A DNA stretch of 64,000 nucleotides from Phycisphaerales bacterium. Its GTDB lineage: Bacteria; Planctomycetota; Phycisphaerae; Phycisphaerales; UBA5793. Positions 9,023-20,328 of this stretch are shown one piece after another. The stretch covers positions 172,570 to 236,569 of the forward strand of contig JADZAS010000005.1 in the NCBI GenBank assembly GCA_020852515.1. The letters are read 5' to 3'. A program made the position numbers and the translations under genes. Within the stretch, counting starts at the first letter, position 1. The number at the start of each line of letters is the position of its first letter. The notes beneath the pieces were generated by a model. It worked only from the letters and a program-made list of their open reading frames with translations. It did not search any database and was not told where the DNA came from.

Positions 9023-9403
9023 CTAATTAATCAATATCACGTTCGACACCGTGCACGTCATGGTATCCACCACCTGCAGGTACCGGTTGCCGCACACCGG
9101 CGCCGGGATGAACTGCGTCACCGCCGCGTTGCCCGAGCCGTTGGCGGCCACATATCCCGCCAGCGTCACCGGCGCCGCCAGACCCGTCGTCGTGCCGAAG
9201 CACACCAGCCCGCCGGGAATCGTCCACGATCCCGTGTTCGCCGCATGAATAAAAGCAAATCGCGTGAACGGCGCCCCGCCCGTCACGCTGAACGTCTTCG
9301 TGCCAGGGCACGGCCCCGACTGCGACAGCACCTGCCCGCTCGCCTGCCCCGCCACCGCAAGCAACCCCACGACGACGACCGCCAACAGCATCTGCCGACT
9401 CAT
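9023..9403 (-). CDS. small exported protein of unknown function
   Basis: 126 residues. Signal peptide at residues 1-23 (LLAVVVVGLLAVAGQASG). The mature part of ~100 residues is rich in Gly, Thr and Ala with three or four cysteines (PCPGTK, VCFG, VCGN, TCTV), which could form disulfides in the periplasm. No known domain recognised. The 8783-9022 gap before it holds only short GC-rich palindromes. Confidence 0.7.
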   Translation of the reverse strand: MSRQMLLAVVVVGLLAVAGQASGQVLSQSGPCPGTKTFSVTGGAPFTRFAFIHAANTGSWTIPGGLVCFGTTTGLAAPVTLAGYVAANGSGNAAVTQFIPAPVCGNRYLQVVDTMTCTVSNVILIN

Positions 9404-9757
9404 CGCTCAATCCTCCACGTAAAAGGTTTCGGCAGGCGTTCGGACCGAACCCCGCCACGGCCAATAAATGTACTCTCGATTCCACACATTGCCAGCCGGC
9501 GCCTCGCCGACCCCGCGCTTCGAACTTAAATCAACATCACGATTCACTTCTCCAACGCAAGCACCACCGCGCGCACACCACCGCACAAAACCTCAACGGC
9601 CGCTCAAAGCACACATCGCGATCCACTTCTCCCATGCGCGCCCCACCGCGCCCCACCGCGCGCACGCCGCCGCACAAAACCTCGCCCGCGCGCCCCTTCA
9701 CGCCATCAACTTCCATTTCACTCAGCCCCCCGCGCCGCCGCGGCGCACACTTGCCCC
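9404..9757. other. gene-free gap with an imperfect tandem duplication
   Basis: No convincing gene. Two similar blocks (about 9541-9594 and 9621-9683) share CACTTCTCC near the start and CCGCACAAAACCTC at the end, with a run of CCACCGCGCGCAC between. The C-rich composition opens long frames on both strands that look like shadows. A promoter for the gene at 9758 should lie here but no clear -10/-35 pair was seen. Confidence 0.5.
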
Positions 9758-10582
9758 ATGCCCCACTACCGCCCCACCCCGCCGCAACTCGCCACCCTCC
9801 ACACCAAACCCTCCTGGCACAACCGCGCCGGCCGCACCGACCGCTCGGCGTGCATCGAACTCCGCACCTCCGAACTCTGGCGCCACGCCGACTTCCCGCC
9901 CCACCGCCTGCCCGGCTACAACACGCGCCTCTCCAACGCCCCCGCCCCCGCATCCCCCTCCGACTCATCCGCCCCGCCACGCCCGCGCGGCACCAGACCC
10001 TGCCGCATCGCCATCGCTCGCGTCACCCTCGACGCCCGCTTCCTCAACAACCTCCACGAAAAGCGCAAACCCCAGCAGCTCGCCGGCGACCTGCGCTCGC
10101 GCAAATCCAACATCATGAAATGCCGCTACCGCGAAGCGCCTTACATCACCGCCGCCAATCCTAATAAAGGCGCCACACGCCTCAAGCGCCTCGGCCTGCC
10201 CGCCGACGACTGGACGCAGACCATCGCCGTCGAGCGCTGGTTCTTCCCCCTGCCGCCGCGCTTCGATCCCTACCTCAATTGCATGCAGCCGCGCTACCGC
10301 CTCCAGCACTTCCTCCAGTGCCCGCGCTGCAAGCGCAAAGTCACCAAACTCTTCCTCCCGCTGTGCACGGCGGACGAATACCGCGACGCCGGCTTCGCCC
10401 AGGAATACATCACACTGCTCAACACCCACCCGCTCACACGCAATGCCCCGGCCACCCCCCTCGACGCCGCCATCGCCACCCGCTACACCCCCCTCTTCCA
10501 ACCCCGCACCCTCCTCTGCCGCACCTGCCTCCACCTCCGCTACGGCGAAGCCCGAGGCAAACGCGCGGGCCATTTCAGATAG
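9758..10582 (+). CDS. zinc-finger protein upstream of the restriction-modification pair
   Basis: 274 residues, Arg- and Pro-rich N-terminal half. The C-terminal half has two Cys pairs: QCPRCKRKVTKLFLP near 190-204 and LCRTCLHLRYGEARG near 251-265. This resembles a widespread uncharacterised bacterial family with a CxxC-x-RRV...LYLP stretch followed by CRxCxxLxYxS (recollection). It ends 69 bases before the Res gene, same strand. It may be an accessory of the R-M system or unrelated cargo. Confidence 0.6.
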   Translation: MPHYRPTPPQLATLHTKPSWHNRAGRTDRSACIELRTSELWRHADFPPHRLPGYNTRLSNAPAPASPSDSSAPPRPRGTRPCRIAIARVTLDARFLNNLHEKRKPQQLAGDLRSRKSNIMKCRYREAPYITAANPNKGATRLKRLGLPADDWTQTIAVERWFFPLPPRFDPYLNCMQPRYRLQHFLQCPRCKRKVTKLFLPLCTADEYRDAGFAQEYITLLNTHPLTRNAPATPLDAAIATRYTPLFQPRTLLCRTCLHLRYGEARGKRAGHFR

Positions 10583-10651
10583 CCCGCCACTCGCCGCGCC
10601 CCAGCCAGCCAAAAGCCATACACTGCCCTCCAGCGAGGAGGCAGCCCGGCT

Positions 10652-13600
10652 ATGGCACAGGTCGTCATCGAAAACCCGGTCATCAACTCCGCATTCGAAG
10701 AGCCGAAGCAGCATTTCCGCTTCACCGACGACGGCATCACCAACGAAATCGACCCCGGCCGCCGATCCAGTTCCTACTTCGTCCCCATCGCCAAGCCGCG
10801 TCGCAAAGGTCAAAAACAACTTTCCTTCGACACCGAATGGACGAAAGACCGCATCGAGGAAAACAAACTCGTCAACAGCATCCGCAAGCGAATCAAACAG
10901 TGGCGAGAGGGCGGCTACCAGGGCGTCACCGCAACCACGCGCCGGCTGCTGGAGTACTGGACGAATCGCGATCGCGAGCGAAAGCTCTTCTTCTGCCAGA
11001 TCGAAGCCCTTGAGACCGCCATCTACATCACCGAAGCCGCTAAGCGATTCGGCGACACATGGATCGAGAACGATCTGAAGGCCGCCAACGACTCGTCAAA
11101 TCCGGGTCTGCCGCGCATCGCGCTCAAAATGGCCACAGGCTCGGGCAAGACTGTCGTGATGGCCATGATCATCGCTTGGCACACGCTCAACAAGATCGCC
11201 AATCCGCAGGACTCCCGCTTCTCCGACACCTTTCTCATCATCACGCCCGGCATCACCATTCGCGATCGCCTGCGCGTCCTGCTGCCCAACGATCCGCAGA
11301 ACTACTACCGCCTGCGCGACATCGTCACAGGCGAGGAACTCGTGCGAATCGAGCAGGCCAAGATTCTCATTACCAACTTCCACGCCTTCCTTCCTCGAGA
11401 GAGGTCCGATGGCGCCCGCCTGACCAAGCAACTCGCCGGACAGAACGATACCGGCATCAACAAAGAATCGCCCGAGCGGATGGTGCGTCGCGTCTGCCGC
11501 GAACTGGGCAACAAAAAGCAAATCATCGTCCTCAACGACGAAGCACATCACTGCTATCGCCGCAAGCCCGACGGCGAAGAGGTCAAACTCACCGGCGATG
11601 ACCTCGACGAATCCAAGCAACGCGAGGAAGATGCTCGCGTCTGGATTTCCGGCATCACAGCCGTCAAAGACAAGATCGGCATTAAGGCCATCTACGACCT
11701 CTCCGCAACGCCCTTCTTTCTGCGCGGCTCAGGCTACCCCGAGGCCACCCTCTTTCCCTGGGTTGTCTCCGATTTCTCACTCATCGACGCGATCGAGTCC
11801 GGCATCGTCAAGGTTCCGCGCGTGCCAGTCTCCGACGATTCCGGCACTGGCGATCAGCCAACCTATCGCGATCTCTGGCTGCGCATCCGCGAGCACCTGC
11901 CTCACAAGGGCCGCAGAACCCAGCCAGTAACCGGCGAACCCAAACTTCCGGTCGAACTCGAAAGCGCATTGCACTCACTGTACGGTAACTACAAGAAGTA
12001 CTATGCCCTATGGGAAAACAACGAAGAGGCGCGCGCCAAAGGCATCACACCACCCGTGTTCATAGTCGTCTGCAACAACACAAACGTCTCCAAACTCGTC
12101 TTTGAATGGATCGCTGGCTGGGACAAACCTCTGAAGAACGGCACAACCGTGGCACAGGCCGGCCACCTCGACATCTTCCGCAATGACGATGGCCGTGGAG
12201 GCTGGCACGCCCGCCCCAACACCATTCTCGTCGACAGTCGTCAACTCGAATCCGGCGAGGGGATGAGTCCCGAATTCAAGAAAATCGCAGCGCGCGAAAT
12301 CGAAGAGTTCAAGCAGGAATACCAAGTGCGCTACCCGGGTCGGGATGCAGACTCCGTAAGCGAAGAAGACCTCCTCCGCGAAGTCATGAATACGGTCGGC
12401 AAAGCAGGCAAACTCGGCGAACACGTCAAATGCGTCGTCTCCGTTTCCATGCTCACCGAAGGCTGGGATGCCAACACCGTTACGCACGTCCTTGGCGTTC
12501 GCGCTTTCGGCACCCAACTCCTCTGCGAGCAGGTCGTCGGCCGCGCCCTGCGCCGCATGAGTTACGCCGCCGACGGCCACGGCCGTTTTGAAGCCGAATA
12601 CGCCGAAGTCTACGGCGTCCCCTTTTCCTTCATCCCATGCAGCGGCTCCACAAAGGACCCCAAACCCGGCCCCATTCCCACTCGCGTTCGCGCTCTGGAG
12701 AGCCGCATCGAGTGCGAGATCACGTTCCCGCGCGTGGCGGGCTATCGCTACCGCCTTCCCGATGAGCGTCTCGACACCCGACTGAACTTTACAGACGAGG
12801 CGCATCTGTCCCTCTCAACGCATGACGTCCCCTCGAAGACTGAAAACGCCCCCATCGTCGGCGAATCGAGCATTCACACACTCGACGATCTCAAGCGCAA
12901 GCGCCTCCAGGAAGTCGCATTCCTGCTGGCGAAGCTCACGCTCGAAAAGTACTTTCGCCAGGACGGACAGGATCGCACCGACCGCCCGGCAATTCATCGA
13001 TTTGACGGCGAGGTCAAAGCCTGGCTCTTTCCGCAACTCCTGCAGATCACACGGCGGTGGATCAACGAGTGCCTCACGCTCAAAGACAACGCTTTTCCGC
13101 AATTGCTTCTGCTTCTCGAGTTCGCCCACGACGCATCGGATCTGATCTACAAATCAATCGTCTCCGCTCACACCAGCCCAGACGCGCGCTTGCCAACCCT
13201 GGAGCCAATTCTTCACCCCTACGACACCATCGGCACCACGCGCTACGTTGACTTCGATACGACCAAGGCCGTACTCGCCACGCGCGAAGACAAGTGTCAT
13301 ATCTCCCACGTCGTCGCCGACACCGATTCATGGGAGCAGAAACTCGCCGAAACGCTTGAAGACATGGATGAGGTCGTTCGCTACGTCAAGAACCAGAATC
13401 TCGGCTTCACCATCCCCTACATGATCAACGGCGAAGAGCGCAAGTACCACCCGGACTTCATCGCCTGCATCGACGACGCGCGGGGCAGCGATGATCTGCT
13501 CAACCTCATCATCGAAGTCACCGGTGAAAAGAAAAAGGACAAGGCTGCAAAAGTCTCCACTGCGAAGACGCTTTGGATTCCCGCCGTCAACAACCATGGC

Positions 13601-13714
13601 GGGTTTGGGCGGTGGGATTTCATCGAAATCTCCGATCCCTGGGATGCCGGCAACCTGATTCGCAAAGCCATCGCCGATCAACCGAAAAACCATCCACAAG
13701 AGGTGAGCGCCTGA
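10652..13714 (+). CDS. type III-like restriction endonuclease, Res subunit
   Basis: 1020 residues; ATG 10 bases after GAGGAGG. Superfamily 2 helicase core: Walker A ATGSGKT (from ~161), DEAH box (296-299), SAT-type motif DLSATPFFLRG (~350) and motif VI EQVVGRALRRMSY (~625). A C-terminal nuclease-like stretch has HPDFIACID (~933) and IIEVTGEKK (~953), compatible with a PD-(D/E)xK fold in which the usual ExK is replaced by EVTG. It resembles the large type III Res proteins sometimes named BPTD_3080 family. It should use ATP to translocate along unmodified DNA and cut it, together with the Mod partner 3 bases downstream. Confidence 0.85.
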   Translation: MAQVVIENPVINSAFEEPKQHFRFTDDGITNEIDPGRRSSSYFVPIAKPRRKGQKQLSFDTEWTKDRIEENKLVNSIRKRIKQWREGGYQGVTATTRRLLEYWTNRDRERKLFFCQIEALETAIYITEAAKRFGDTWIENDLKAANDSSNPGLPRIALKMATGSGKTVVMAMIIAWHTLNKIANPQDSRFSDTFLIITPGITIRDRLRVLLPNDPQNYYRLRDIVTGEELVRIEQAKILITNFHAFLPRERSDGARLTKQLAGQNDTGINKESPERMVRRVCRELGNKKQIIVLNDEAHHCYRRKPDGEEVKLTGDDLDESKQREEDARVWISGITAVKDKIGIKAIYDLSATPFFLRGSGYPEATLFPWVVSDFSLIDAIESGIVKVPRVPVSDDSGTGDQPTYRDLWLRIREHLPHKGRRTQPVTGEPKLPVELESALHSLYGNYKKYYALWENNEEARAKGITPPVFIVVCNNTNVSKLVFEWIAGWDKPLKNGTTVAQAGHLDIFRNDDGRGGWHARPNTILVDSRQLESGEGMSPEFKKIAAREIEEFKQEYQVRYPGRDADSVSEEDLLREVMNTVGKAGKLGEHVKCVVSVSMLTEGWDANTVTHVLGVRAFGTQLLCEQVVGRALRRMSYAADGHGRFEAEYAEVYGVPFSFIPCSGSTKDPKPGPIPTRVRALESRIECEITFPRVAGYRYRLPDERLDTRLNFTDEAHLSLSTHDVPSKTENAPIVGESSIHTLDDLKRKRLQEVAFLLAKLTLEKYFRQDGQDRTDRPAIHRFDGEVKAWLFPQLLQITRRWINECLTLKDNAFPQLLLLLEFAHDASDLIYKSIVSAHTSPDARLPTLEPILHPYDTIGTTRYVDFDTTKAVLATREDKCHISHVVADTDSWEQKLAETLEDMDEVVRYVKNQNLGFTIPYMINGEERKYHPDFIACIDDARGSDDLLNLIIEVTGEKKKDKAAKVSTAKTLWIPAVNNHGGFGRWDFIEISDPWDAGNLIRKAIADQPKNHPQEVSA

Positions 13715-13717
13715 CTC

Positions 13718-16477
13718 ATGGCCAAGAAGAAGACAAAGAAAAAGGCAGGCAGGCGCTCCTCAACTCCCCGCCCGACCAGCAGGAAGCGCACCAACCAGTC
13801 CCGGATGGATTCGCTGCGCCATTCCGACACGCGCGTCAACATCCCAACCGAAGAACTGCGCGATTTCGTCAAGCAGGACGAGCAGGCGCCCGCGAAGATG
13901 CTCTACCCGCGCGACCCTTCCCTTGATCCGCAACTCGTCTGGAGGGGCAAAGATGAGCAGGACGCGGCGGACCTGCAGGTCCCGGTCGTGCCCATCTACA
14001 TTCAGGAAAAGATCCATCCCCAAGCCATCATCGACGACTTCCGCGCCCACGTCGGCCGCGAGAAGGCGAAACACGAGCCGCAGCAACTCACTCTTTATGC
14101 CGACTTCAACGGCCTCCCCGAAGACTTCGCCGATCGCGTCGATTTCTACTCACAGAAAGACGAGAACCAAGCCCACTGGTCCAACCGCATGATCCTCGGC
14201 GATTCGCTGCTGGTCATGACTTCCCTCGCTGAAAAAGAAGGCCTCAAGGGCAAAGTCCAGACGATCTACCTCGATCCGCCCTACGGCATCAGGTTTGGCA
14301 GCAACTGGCAGGTCTCCACCCGCAAGCGCGATGTCAAGGATGGCAAGGCCGAGGACGCCTCGCGCCAGCCCGAGCAGGTCCGCGCCTTTCGCGACACCTG
14401 GAAACTCGGCATCCACTCGTATCTCGCATATCTGCGGGACAGGCTGAGAGTCGCGCAGGAACTCCTCACCGAAACCGGCTCCATCTTCGTGCAGATCGGC
14501 GATGAAAACGTCCATCTCGTCCGCTGCGTCATGGATGAAGTGTTTGGGAGCGAGAACTTCTGCGCACTGATTAGCTGTACCAAGACGAGCAGTGCGACGA
14601 CTGAGTTACTTCCGGGGGTTGCGGATTACATTTTGTGGTATGCGAAGAAGAAGAGAGAGCAGGGCAAGATCAATGTCAAGTACCGCGATCTGTATTCAAT
14701 GAAGGCCGAGACTTTCGTCGGCAGCGCGTACGGTCGTGTGTTGTTGCCGAATGGCAAGACGCGGAAGCTGAGTACTCACGAGAAGCTGGATCCATCCAGC
14801 CTTCCTAAAGGTGCGAAAATTTATCGCATTGATAACCTTACCAGCCAGCGTCCTCCTGGCGACTTCCCTATCGAATTCAACGGCCGTACCTACAGACCGA
14901 ATCGCGGTTATTGGAAGACTGGCGAACCAGGTATGGAGAAGCTCAAACACGCAGACCGCTTGGAAGCTACGCATGGAGGGTTGTACTACGTTCGGTTTTT
15001 CGATGACTTTCCAGTGGTCGGTAGGTCAAACATGTGGACGGATACAGTCGTCGCGGGCTTTGCATCAGATAAGAGATACGTTGTTGAAACGTCTACCAAG
15101 ATCATTGAGCGTTGCCTCCTCATGACCACCGACCCCGGCGATCTCGTCCTCGATCCGACCTGCGGCAGCGGGACAACGGCGTATGTCGCCGAGCAGTGGG
15201 GCCGGCGCTGGATCACCTGCGACACCTCCCGCGTCGCCCTCGCACTCGCCCGGACCCGACTAATGGCGGCGAAGTTCCCCTACTACCACCTCGCCGATGA
15301 CTATCCGAACCTGCCCACAACGGCCATGGCAGATGATGAGATCAAGCAGTACCTCCGCGACACGCCGCCCGCAACCAGGCCAGAGGGTCGAACTGCCCAC
15401 AACGTCCGCCGGGGTTTTGTCTACAAACGCGTGCCGCATGTCACACTCAAATCCATCGCCAACAATCCGGACATCAAGGACGGCATGAGCCGCGAAGCAA
15501 TCGACGCCGCGATCGCGAAGCACGCGGAAACGGAGACGCTCTTCGATCAGCCGTACGAAGACAGCAGGGTCGTGCGCGTCACCGGCCCGTTCACCGTGGA
15601 ATCCCTCTCGCCACATCGGACGATCAGCGTTGAAGAGAAGAAGGCGCTGGCGCAGCCAGATCCGCAGACCGGCATTGGCATTCAGATGCTCGCTGGCAGT
15701 TCATTCACCAACATGATTCTCGACAACCTCCGCAAAGCCGGTGTCGAGAATACGAAGAAGGGCGAGCGCCTCAAGTTCGACTCGCTCGAAGTCATGGCCA
15801 ATCCTTGGCTGCATGCCCAAGGCACGTTCGCCGAGAAGGACGGTTCTGAAAAGCGAGTCGCCATCTGCATCGGACCCGAGCACGGCACCGTCGGCTCGCA
15901 ACTCATCAAGGAAGCCGCCAAGGAAGCGGTCAAGGGCGTCGGATTCGATGTGCTGCTCATCTGCGGCTTCGCCTTCGATCCGTCCGTCACCGAAGAAGCG
16001 AAGCGCTACGGCGATCTCATCGTGCTGCCTGCGCGGATGAACCCCGACCTGGCGATGGGCGATGAACTCCTAAAGAAGACCGGCGCCGGCAACCTCTTCA
16101 TGGTCTTCGGCGAGCCGGATATCGACATCAAAAAGGCGAAAGACGGCACAGTCACCGTCGAAATCCGGGGGCTCGATGTGTATGACCCGACCACCGGCGC
16201 CATCCGCTCATCCTCGACCGACGACATCGCCTGCTGGTTCATCGATACCAACTACAACGGCGAGTCGTTCTTTGTCCGTCACGCGTATTTCACCGGAGCC
16301 GACGAGCCGTACAAGCGTCTTCAACGAGCCCTCAGGGCCGAAGTGGATGAGGATGCATGGAGCGAACTCTACTCAACCGTAAGCCGCCCGTTTGACAAGC
16401 CAAGCACAGGCAGAATTGCCATAAAGGTAATCAACCACTACGGCGACGAAGTGATGCAGGTGTTTGAGATCGAGTAG
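13718..16477 (+). CDS. DNA methyltransferase (Mod) of the type III-like system, long form
   Basis: 919 residues. Starts 3 bases after the Res stop, so the pair is an operon. A basic N-terminus (KKKTKKKAGRR) precedes motif IV DPPYGIRF (DPPY 186-189); motif I DPTCGSGTT comes much later (479-487). This order is the beta class used by type III Mod proteins, which methylate adenine N6. About 400 further residues after the methylase core have no recognised motif; type III Mods are usually ~600-700 residues, so this extension is unusual and may recognise DNA or dock Res. DNA around 14560-15110 is visibly less GC-rich than the flanks, consistent with a swapped target-recognition segment. Confidence 0.85.
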   Translation: MAKKKTKKKAGRRSSTPRPTSRKRTNQSRMDSLRHSDTRVNIPTEELRDFVKQDEQAPAKMLYPRDPSLDPQLVWRGKDEQDAADLQVPVVPIYIQEKIHPQAIIDDFRAHVGREKAKHEPQQLTLYADFNGLPEDFADRVDFYSQKDENQAHWSNRMILGDSLLVMTSLAEKEGLKGKVQTIYLDPPYGIRFGSNWQVSTRKRDVKDGKAEDASRQPEQVRAFRDTWKLGIHSYLAYLRDRLRVAQELLTETGSIFVQIGDENVHLVRCVMDEVFGSENFCALISCTKTSSATTELLPGVADYILWYAKKKREQGKINVKYRDLYSMKAETFVGSAYGRVLLPNGKTRKLSTHEKLDPSSLPKGAKIYRIDNLTSQRPPGDFPIEFNGRTYRPNRGYWKTGEPGMEKLKHADRLEATHGGLYYVRFFDDFPVVGRSNMWTDTVVAGFASDKRYVVETSTKIIERCLLMTTDPGDLVLDPTCGSGTTAYVAEQWGRRWITCDTSRVALALARTRLMAAKFPYYHLADDYPNLPTTAMADDEIKQYLRDTPPATRPEGRTAHNVRRGFVYKRVPHVTLKSIANNPDIKDGMSREAIDAAIAKHAETETLFDQPYEDSRVVRVTGPFTVESLSPHRTISVEEKKALAQPDPQTGIGIQMLAGSSFTNMILDNLRKAGVENTKKGERLKFDSLEVMANPWLHAQGTFAEKDGSEKRVAICIGPEHGTVGSQLIKEAAKEAVKGVGFDVLLICGFAFDPSVTEEAKRYGDLIVLPARMNPDLAMGDELLKKTGAGNLFMVFGEPDIDIKKAKDGTVTVEIRGLDVYDPTTGAIRSSSTDDIACWFIDTNYNGESFFVRHAYFTGADEPYKRLQRALRAEVDEDAWSELYSTVSRPFDKPSTGRIAIKVINHYGDEVMQVFEIE

Positions 16478-16524
16478 CAACCTCAGCCTTGAATCTCCGT
16501 GCCCTTCGCGCCTTTCCGAAAGAC

Positions 16525-17162
16525 CGATTCCCGCCCTTTTTTGCGCTTTCTGAGCCTCTTCGCGGCCAAAACGCCTCGACCCCTCGATGCCTCTGTGCCT
16601 TCTCCAGTGCCTGACGCCTTCCCCTAATGCCTAGTGCCAAGTGCCTGATGCCTGATCCCAACCCTCTTTGCGTTGTGTCCACTCCGTGATCTCCGTGGTT
16701 CCGTGGTGCAGAACCTCGGTCTGCCTGGCCCACAACTCACCCCGTCCCGATTCCCGCCCTTTTGTGCGCTTTCTGAGCCTTTTCGCGGCCAAGACGCCTC
16801 GACCCCTCGATGCCTCGGTGCCTTCCCCAGTGCCTGACGCCTTCCCCTAATGCCTGGTGCCAAGTGCCTGATGCCTGATCCCAACCCTTTTTCGCTTTGT
16901 GCCCACTCCGTGGATCTCCGTGGCTCCGTGGTGAAGAACCTCGGCCCGCCTGGCCCACACCTCACCCCGTCCCGATTCCCGCCCTTTTTTGCGATTTCTG
17001 AGCCTCTTCGCGGCCAAAACGCCTCGACTCCTCGACGCCTCGATGCCTTCCCCAGTGCCTGACGCCTTCCCCTAATGCCCAGTGCCAGGTGCCTGATGCC
17101 TGATCCCAACCCTTTTTCGCTTTGTGCCCACTCCGTGATTTCCGTGGCTCGGTGGTGAAGAG
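16525..17162. repeat. three tandem ~224-bp repeats
   Basis: Copies begin at about 16525, 16748 and 16973 with CGATTCCCGCCC and run through a block of near-repeated words (CCTCGATGCCT, AGTGCCTGACGCC, AGTGCCTGATGCC) to CCGTGGTGAAGA or similar. The spacing is 223-225 bp with few mismatches. No coding potential: frames on the minus strand repeat the same low-complexity peptide. The block lies between the methyltransferase gene and the 16S terminator. Confidence 0.85.
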
Positions 17163-17171
17163 GATCGAGAA

Positions 17172-17207
17172 AAACGAACAACCCCTGGTGCGAGCACCAG
17201 GGGTTGT
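17172..17207 (-). terminator. Rho-independent terminator of the solitary 16S rRNA unit
   Basis: Perfect 13-bp stem (17178-17190 with 17195-17207) and a CGAG loop. Read on the minus strand the stem is followed by TGTTCGTTTTTC, a U-rich tract. It sits about 165 bases after the 3' end of 16S, with no 23S, 5S or tRNA gene before it, so the transcript appears to end here. Confidence 0.85.
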
Positions 17208-17356
17208 GTAATTGCAAACAGTTGGGTATGTAGACGCCTTTGGCGGCACGTTGCCGTGCCGGTATCCGCCTTGGCCGGGCTGCTTTTGAGGGCGGCCTGG
17301 CTGCCGGCGGGCGAGGTTGCGCTGATGATTCCGCGGCAGATCGCTCTGCATGCGGA

Positions 17357-18857
<1,501 letters not shown>

Positions 18858-19294
18858 TTGTTCGTTATCTCCCGCTTGCGCGGTTGAATGTCAAACTTGA
18901 AGGGTTGACCTGTTTACCCCGTCCGCCTTGCGGCGTCCGGAGGGTCATCACCCGCGCGAAGCCCGAGGGCCGCACGCGAGCGTCCGTCGGCGGCTAAGCC
19001 GACGGATTGTTTGCTGAACTCATCAATTCTACCCATCGGTCTCTGAAGCGAAACCGACGGGCGAGGGTTGTGGTTCGAGAGAATATCAGCACCGATCGCT
19101 GTGACACGATCGGGACTTGGATCGGCACGGACTGCCCTGTCACAGGCACGGCTTGAACCGCCGCTGTCCGGCCGCACATTCTCGCGGACCACCCAACTGT
19201 CTTCACTTTTCAAGGATGTTGGATGCAGCATCCGGTGTTCACCACCGCTCGACACCGCATCCGGCCACTGCCGTTTCCGTCAGAGGCGGGGGAG
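18858..19294 (-). other. 16S rRNA leader
   Basis: About 430 bases between the predicted promoter and the 16S 5' end. It contains several GC-rich inverted segments (for example around 18905-18945 and 18985-19005) that may form the precursor processing stem. No ORF in it looks real. No clear boxA was found by eye. Confidence 0.55.
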
Positions 19295-19322
19295 AGTTTA
19301 GCCCCCCACCCCTGCCAGTCAA
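19295..19322 (-). promoter_or_regulatory. predicted promoter of the 16S rRNA unit
   Basis: On the minus strand TTGACT (19322-19317) and TAAACT (19300-19295) are separated by 16 bases, a good match to a sigma-70 type -35/-10 pair. The spacer is G-rich. It is the best such pair seen between the comF end (19419) and 16S. Its place about 440 bases upstream of 16S suits an rRNA promoter, and it lies after the stop of comF on the same strand. Confidence 0.5.
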
Positions 19323-19418
19323 GATCAAGATCAAACCTTCTGGAAGTTTCCGCAGTTTACCCACGGATTTGGTCGAAATTCCCCGAATCAGGGAGGTCGT
19401 CCCCCGGCACTTCGGGTC

Positions 19419-20324
19419 TCATCGGGTGGGTTTCGCTTCCCCGGTTCGAGCCAGGATCGCGGCCCAAACGTCGGGAACGTCGTCCTTACCCCCTTTACGA
19501 CAAGCACTTGCAATCAGTTTGGCGCATGTCCGCAGCGTCGCGCCGGTCGTGAGCACATCGTCAACCAGCACCACGGTACCCCCGCAGAACTGGTCGATAT
19601 CCGAATCCTTCCTTATACCAAACGATCTGGCGACGTTTGTCGCTCGCTCACTGGGGGCAACCGAGACCTGCGACGAGCCAAACCGGCGATGCAGCGGCTG
19701 CACCAACCCCCAGCCGGTGGCCGCCTGGACGCCACGGGCGATGACCATGGCGTGGTCTATCCCGCGAAGGAGCCGGCGCAGGCTGGCGTCAGGGACGGGC
19801 ACGATGACTGGTTCGGGGGAGAGACGTCCGTGCTCGATCCAGCGTGCGAGCAGGGCCTGCCCGAGCATCTCACCGAGGTCGTGTCCGAGCCGACGCCAGC
19901 GCGTGTACTTGACTTCATGGATCCAGGTCCGCAGCGGACCCGCGTATTCGCCGAGTCGAACGATGCGCGACCACGCGAGCCGCATCCCCCGGCAGGTGTC
20001 GCAGCCCTCGGGCAGCGCCGCCTTTGCGTGCAACGTTCGGCCGCAACGGGCGCAGTACTCGCTCGGATCGTCCGGCGCCCACCCAGCCTCGGCCGCACGG
20101 TCACGGAGCGGGCGGGCCGTGATGTCGAGAAAAACCCGCTCCATGGAGGCCCAGACGGACGGCTTGATCGCTCGACCGCCGGCCGCCGCACGGCCGGGTG
20201 CCGGGAACGTGCGAACGACCGACGCCGACTTCTCGGCTTCACGCGCGACGGGCCGGGGCGGCCAGGTGAACTTCTCCCCGGACGAGGACATCGGTGCAGC
20301 GTATCGCGCCTCGCGCGGAATCAC
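19419..20324 (-). CDS. comF: ComF family phosphoribosyltransferase-like protein
   Basis: 301 residues from a GTG 4 bases after the mcsB stop; a later ATG (MERVFLDI, residue ~61) is also possible and would give a more usual length. A zinc-finger-like stretch has CARC and CDTC (about 91-115). The PRPP-binding loop VVLVDDVLTTGAT lies near 254-266, and the ComF hallmark HEVKYTRWRRLG near 138. ComF proteins are cytoplasmic helpers of DNA uptake in competent bacteria, often of unproven biochemistry. Third gene of mcsA-mcsB-comF. Confidence 0.85.
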   Translation of the reverse strand: MIPREARYAAPMSSSGEKFTWPPRPVAREAEKSASVVRTFPAPGRAAAGGRAIKPSVWASMERVFLDITARPLRDRAAEAGWAPDDPSEYCARCGRTLHAKAALPEGCDTCRGMRLAWSRIVRLGEYAGPLRTWIHEVKYTRWRRLGHDLGEMLGQALLARWIEHGRLSPEPVIVPVPDASLRRLLRGIDHAMVIARGVQAATGWGLVQPLHRRFGSSQVSVAPSERATNVARSFGIRKDSDIDQFCGGTVVLVDDVLTTGATLRTCAKLIASACRKGGKDDVPDVWAAILARTGEAKPTR

Positions 20325-20328
20325 CGGG

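Noticed and set aside
16525..17162. CRISPR array
   Set aside because: Repeats are ~224 bp, adjacent and without spacers; no cas gene nearby.
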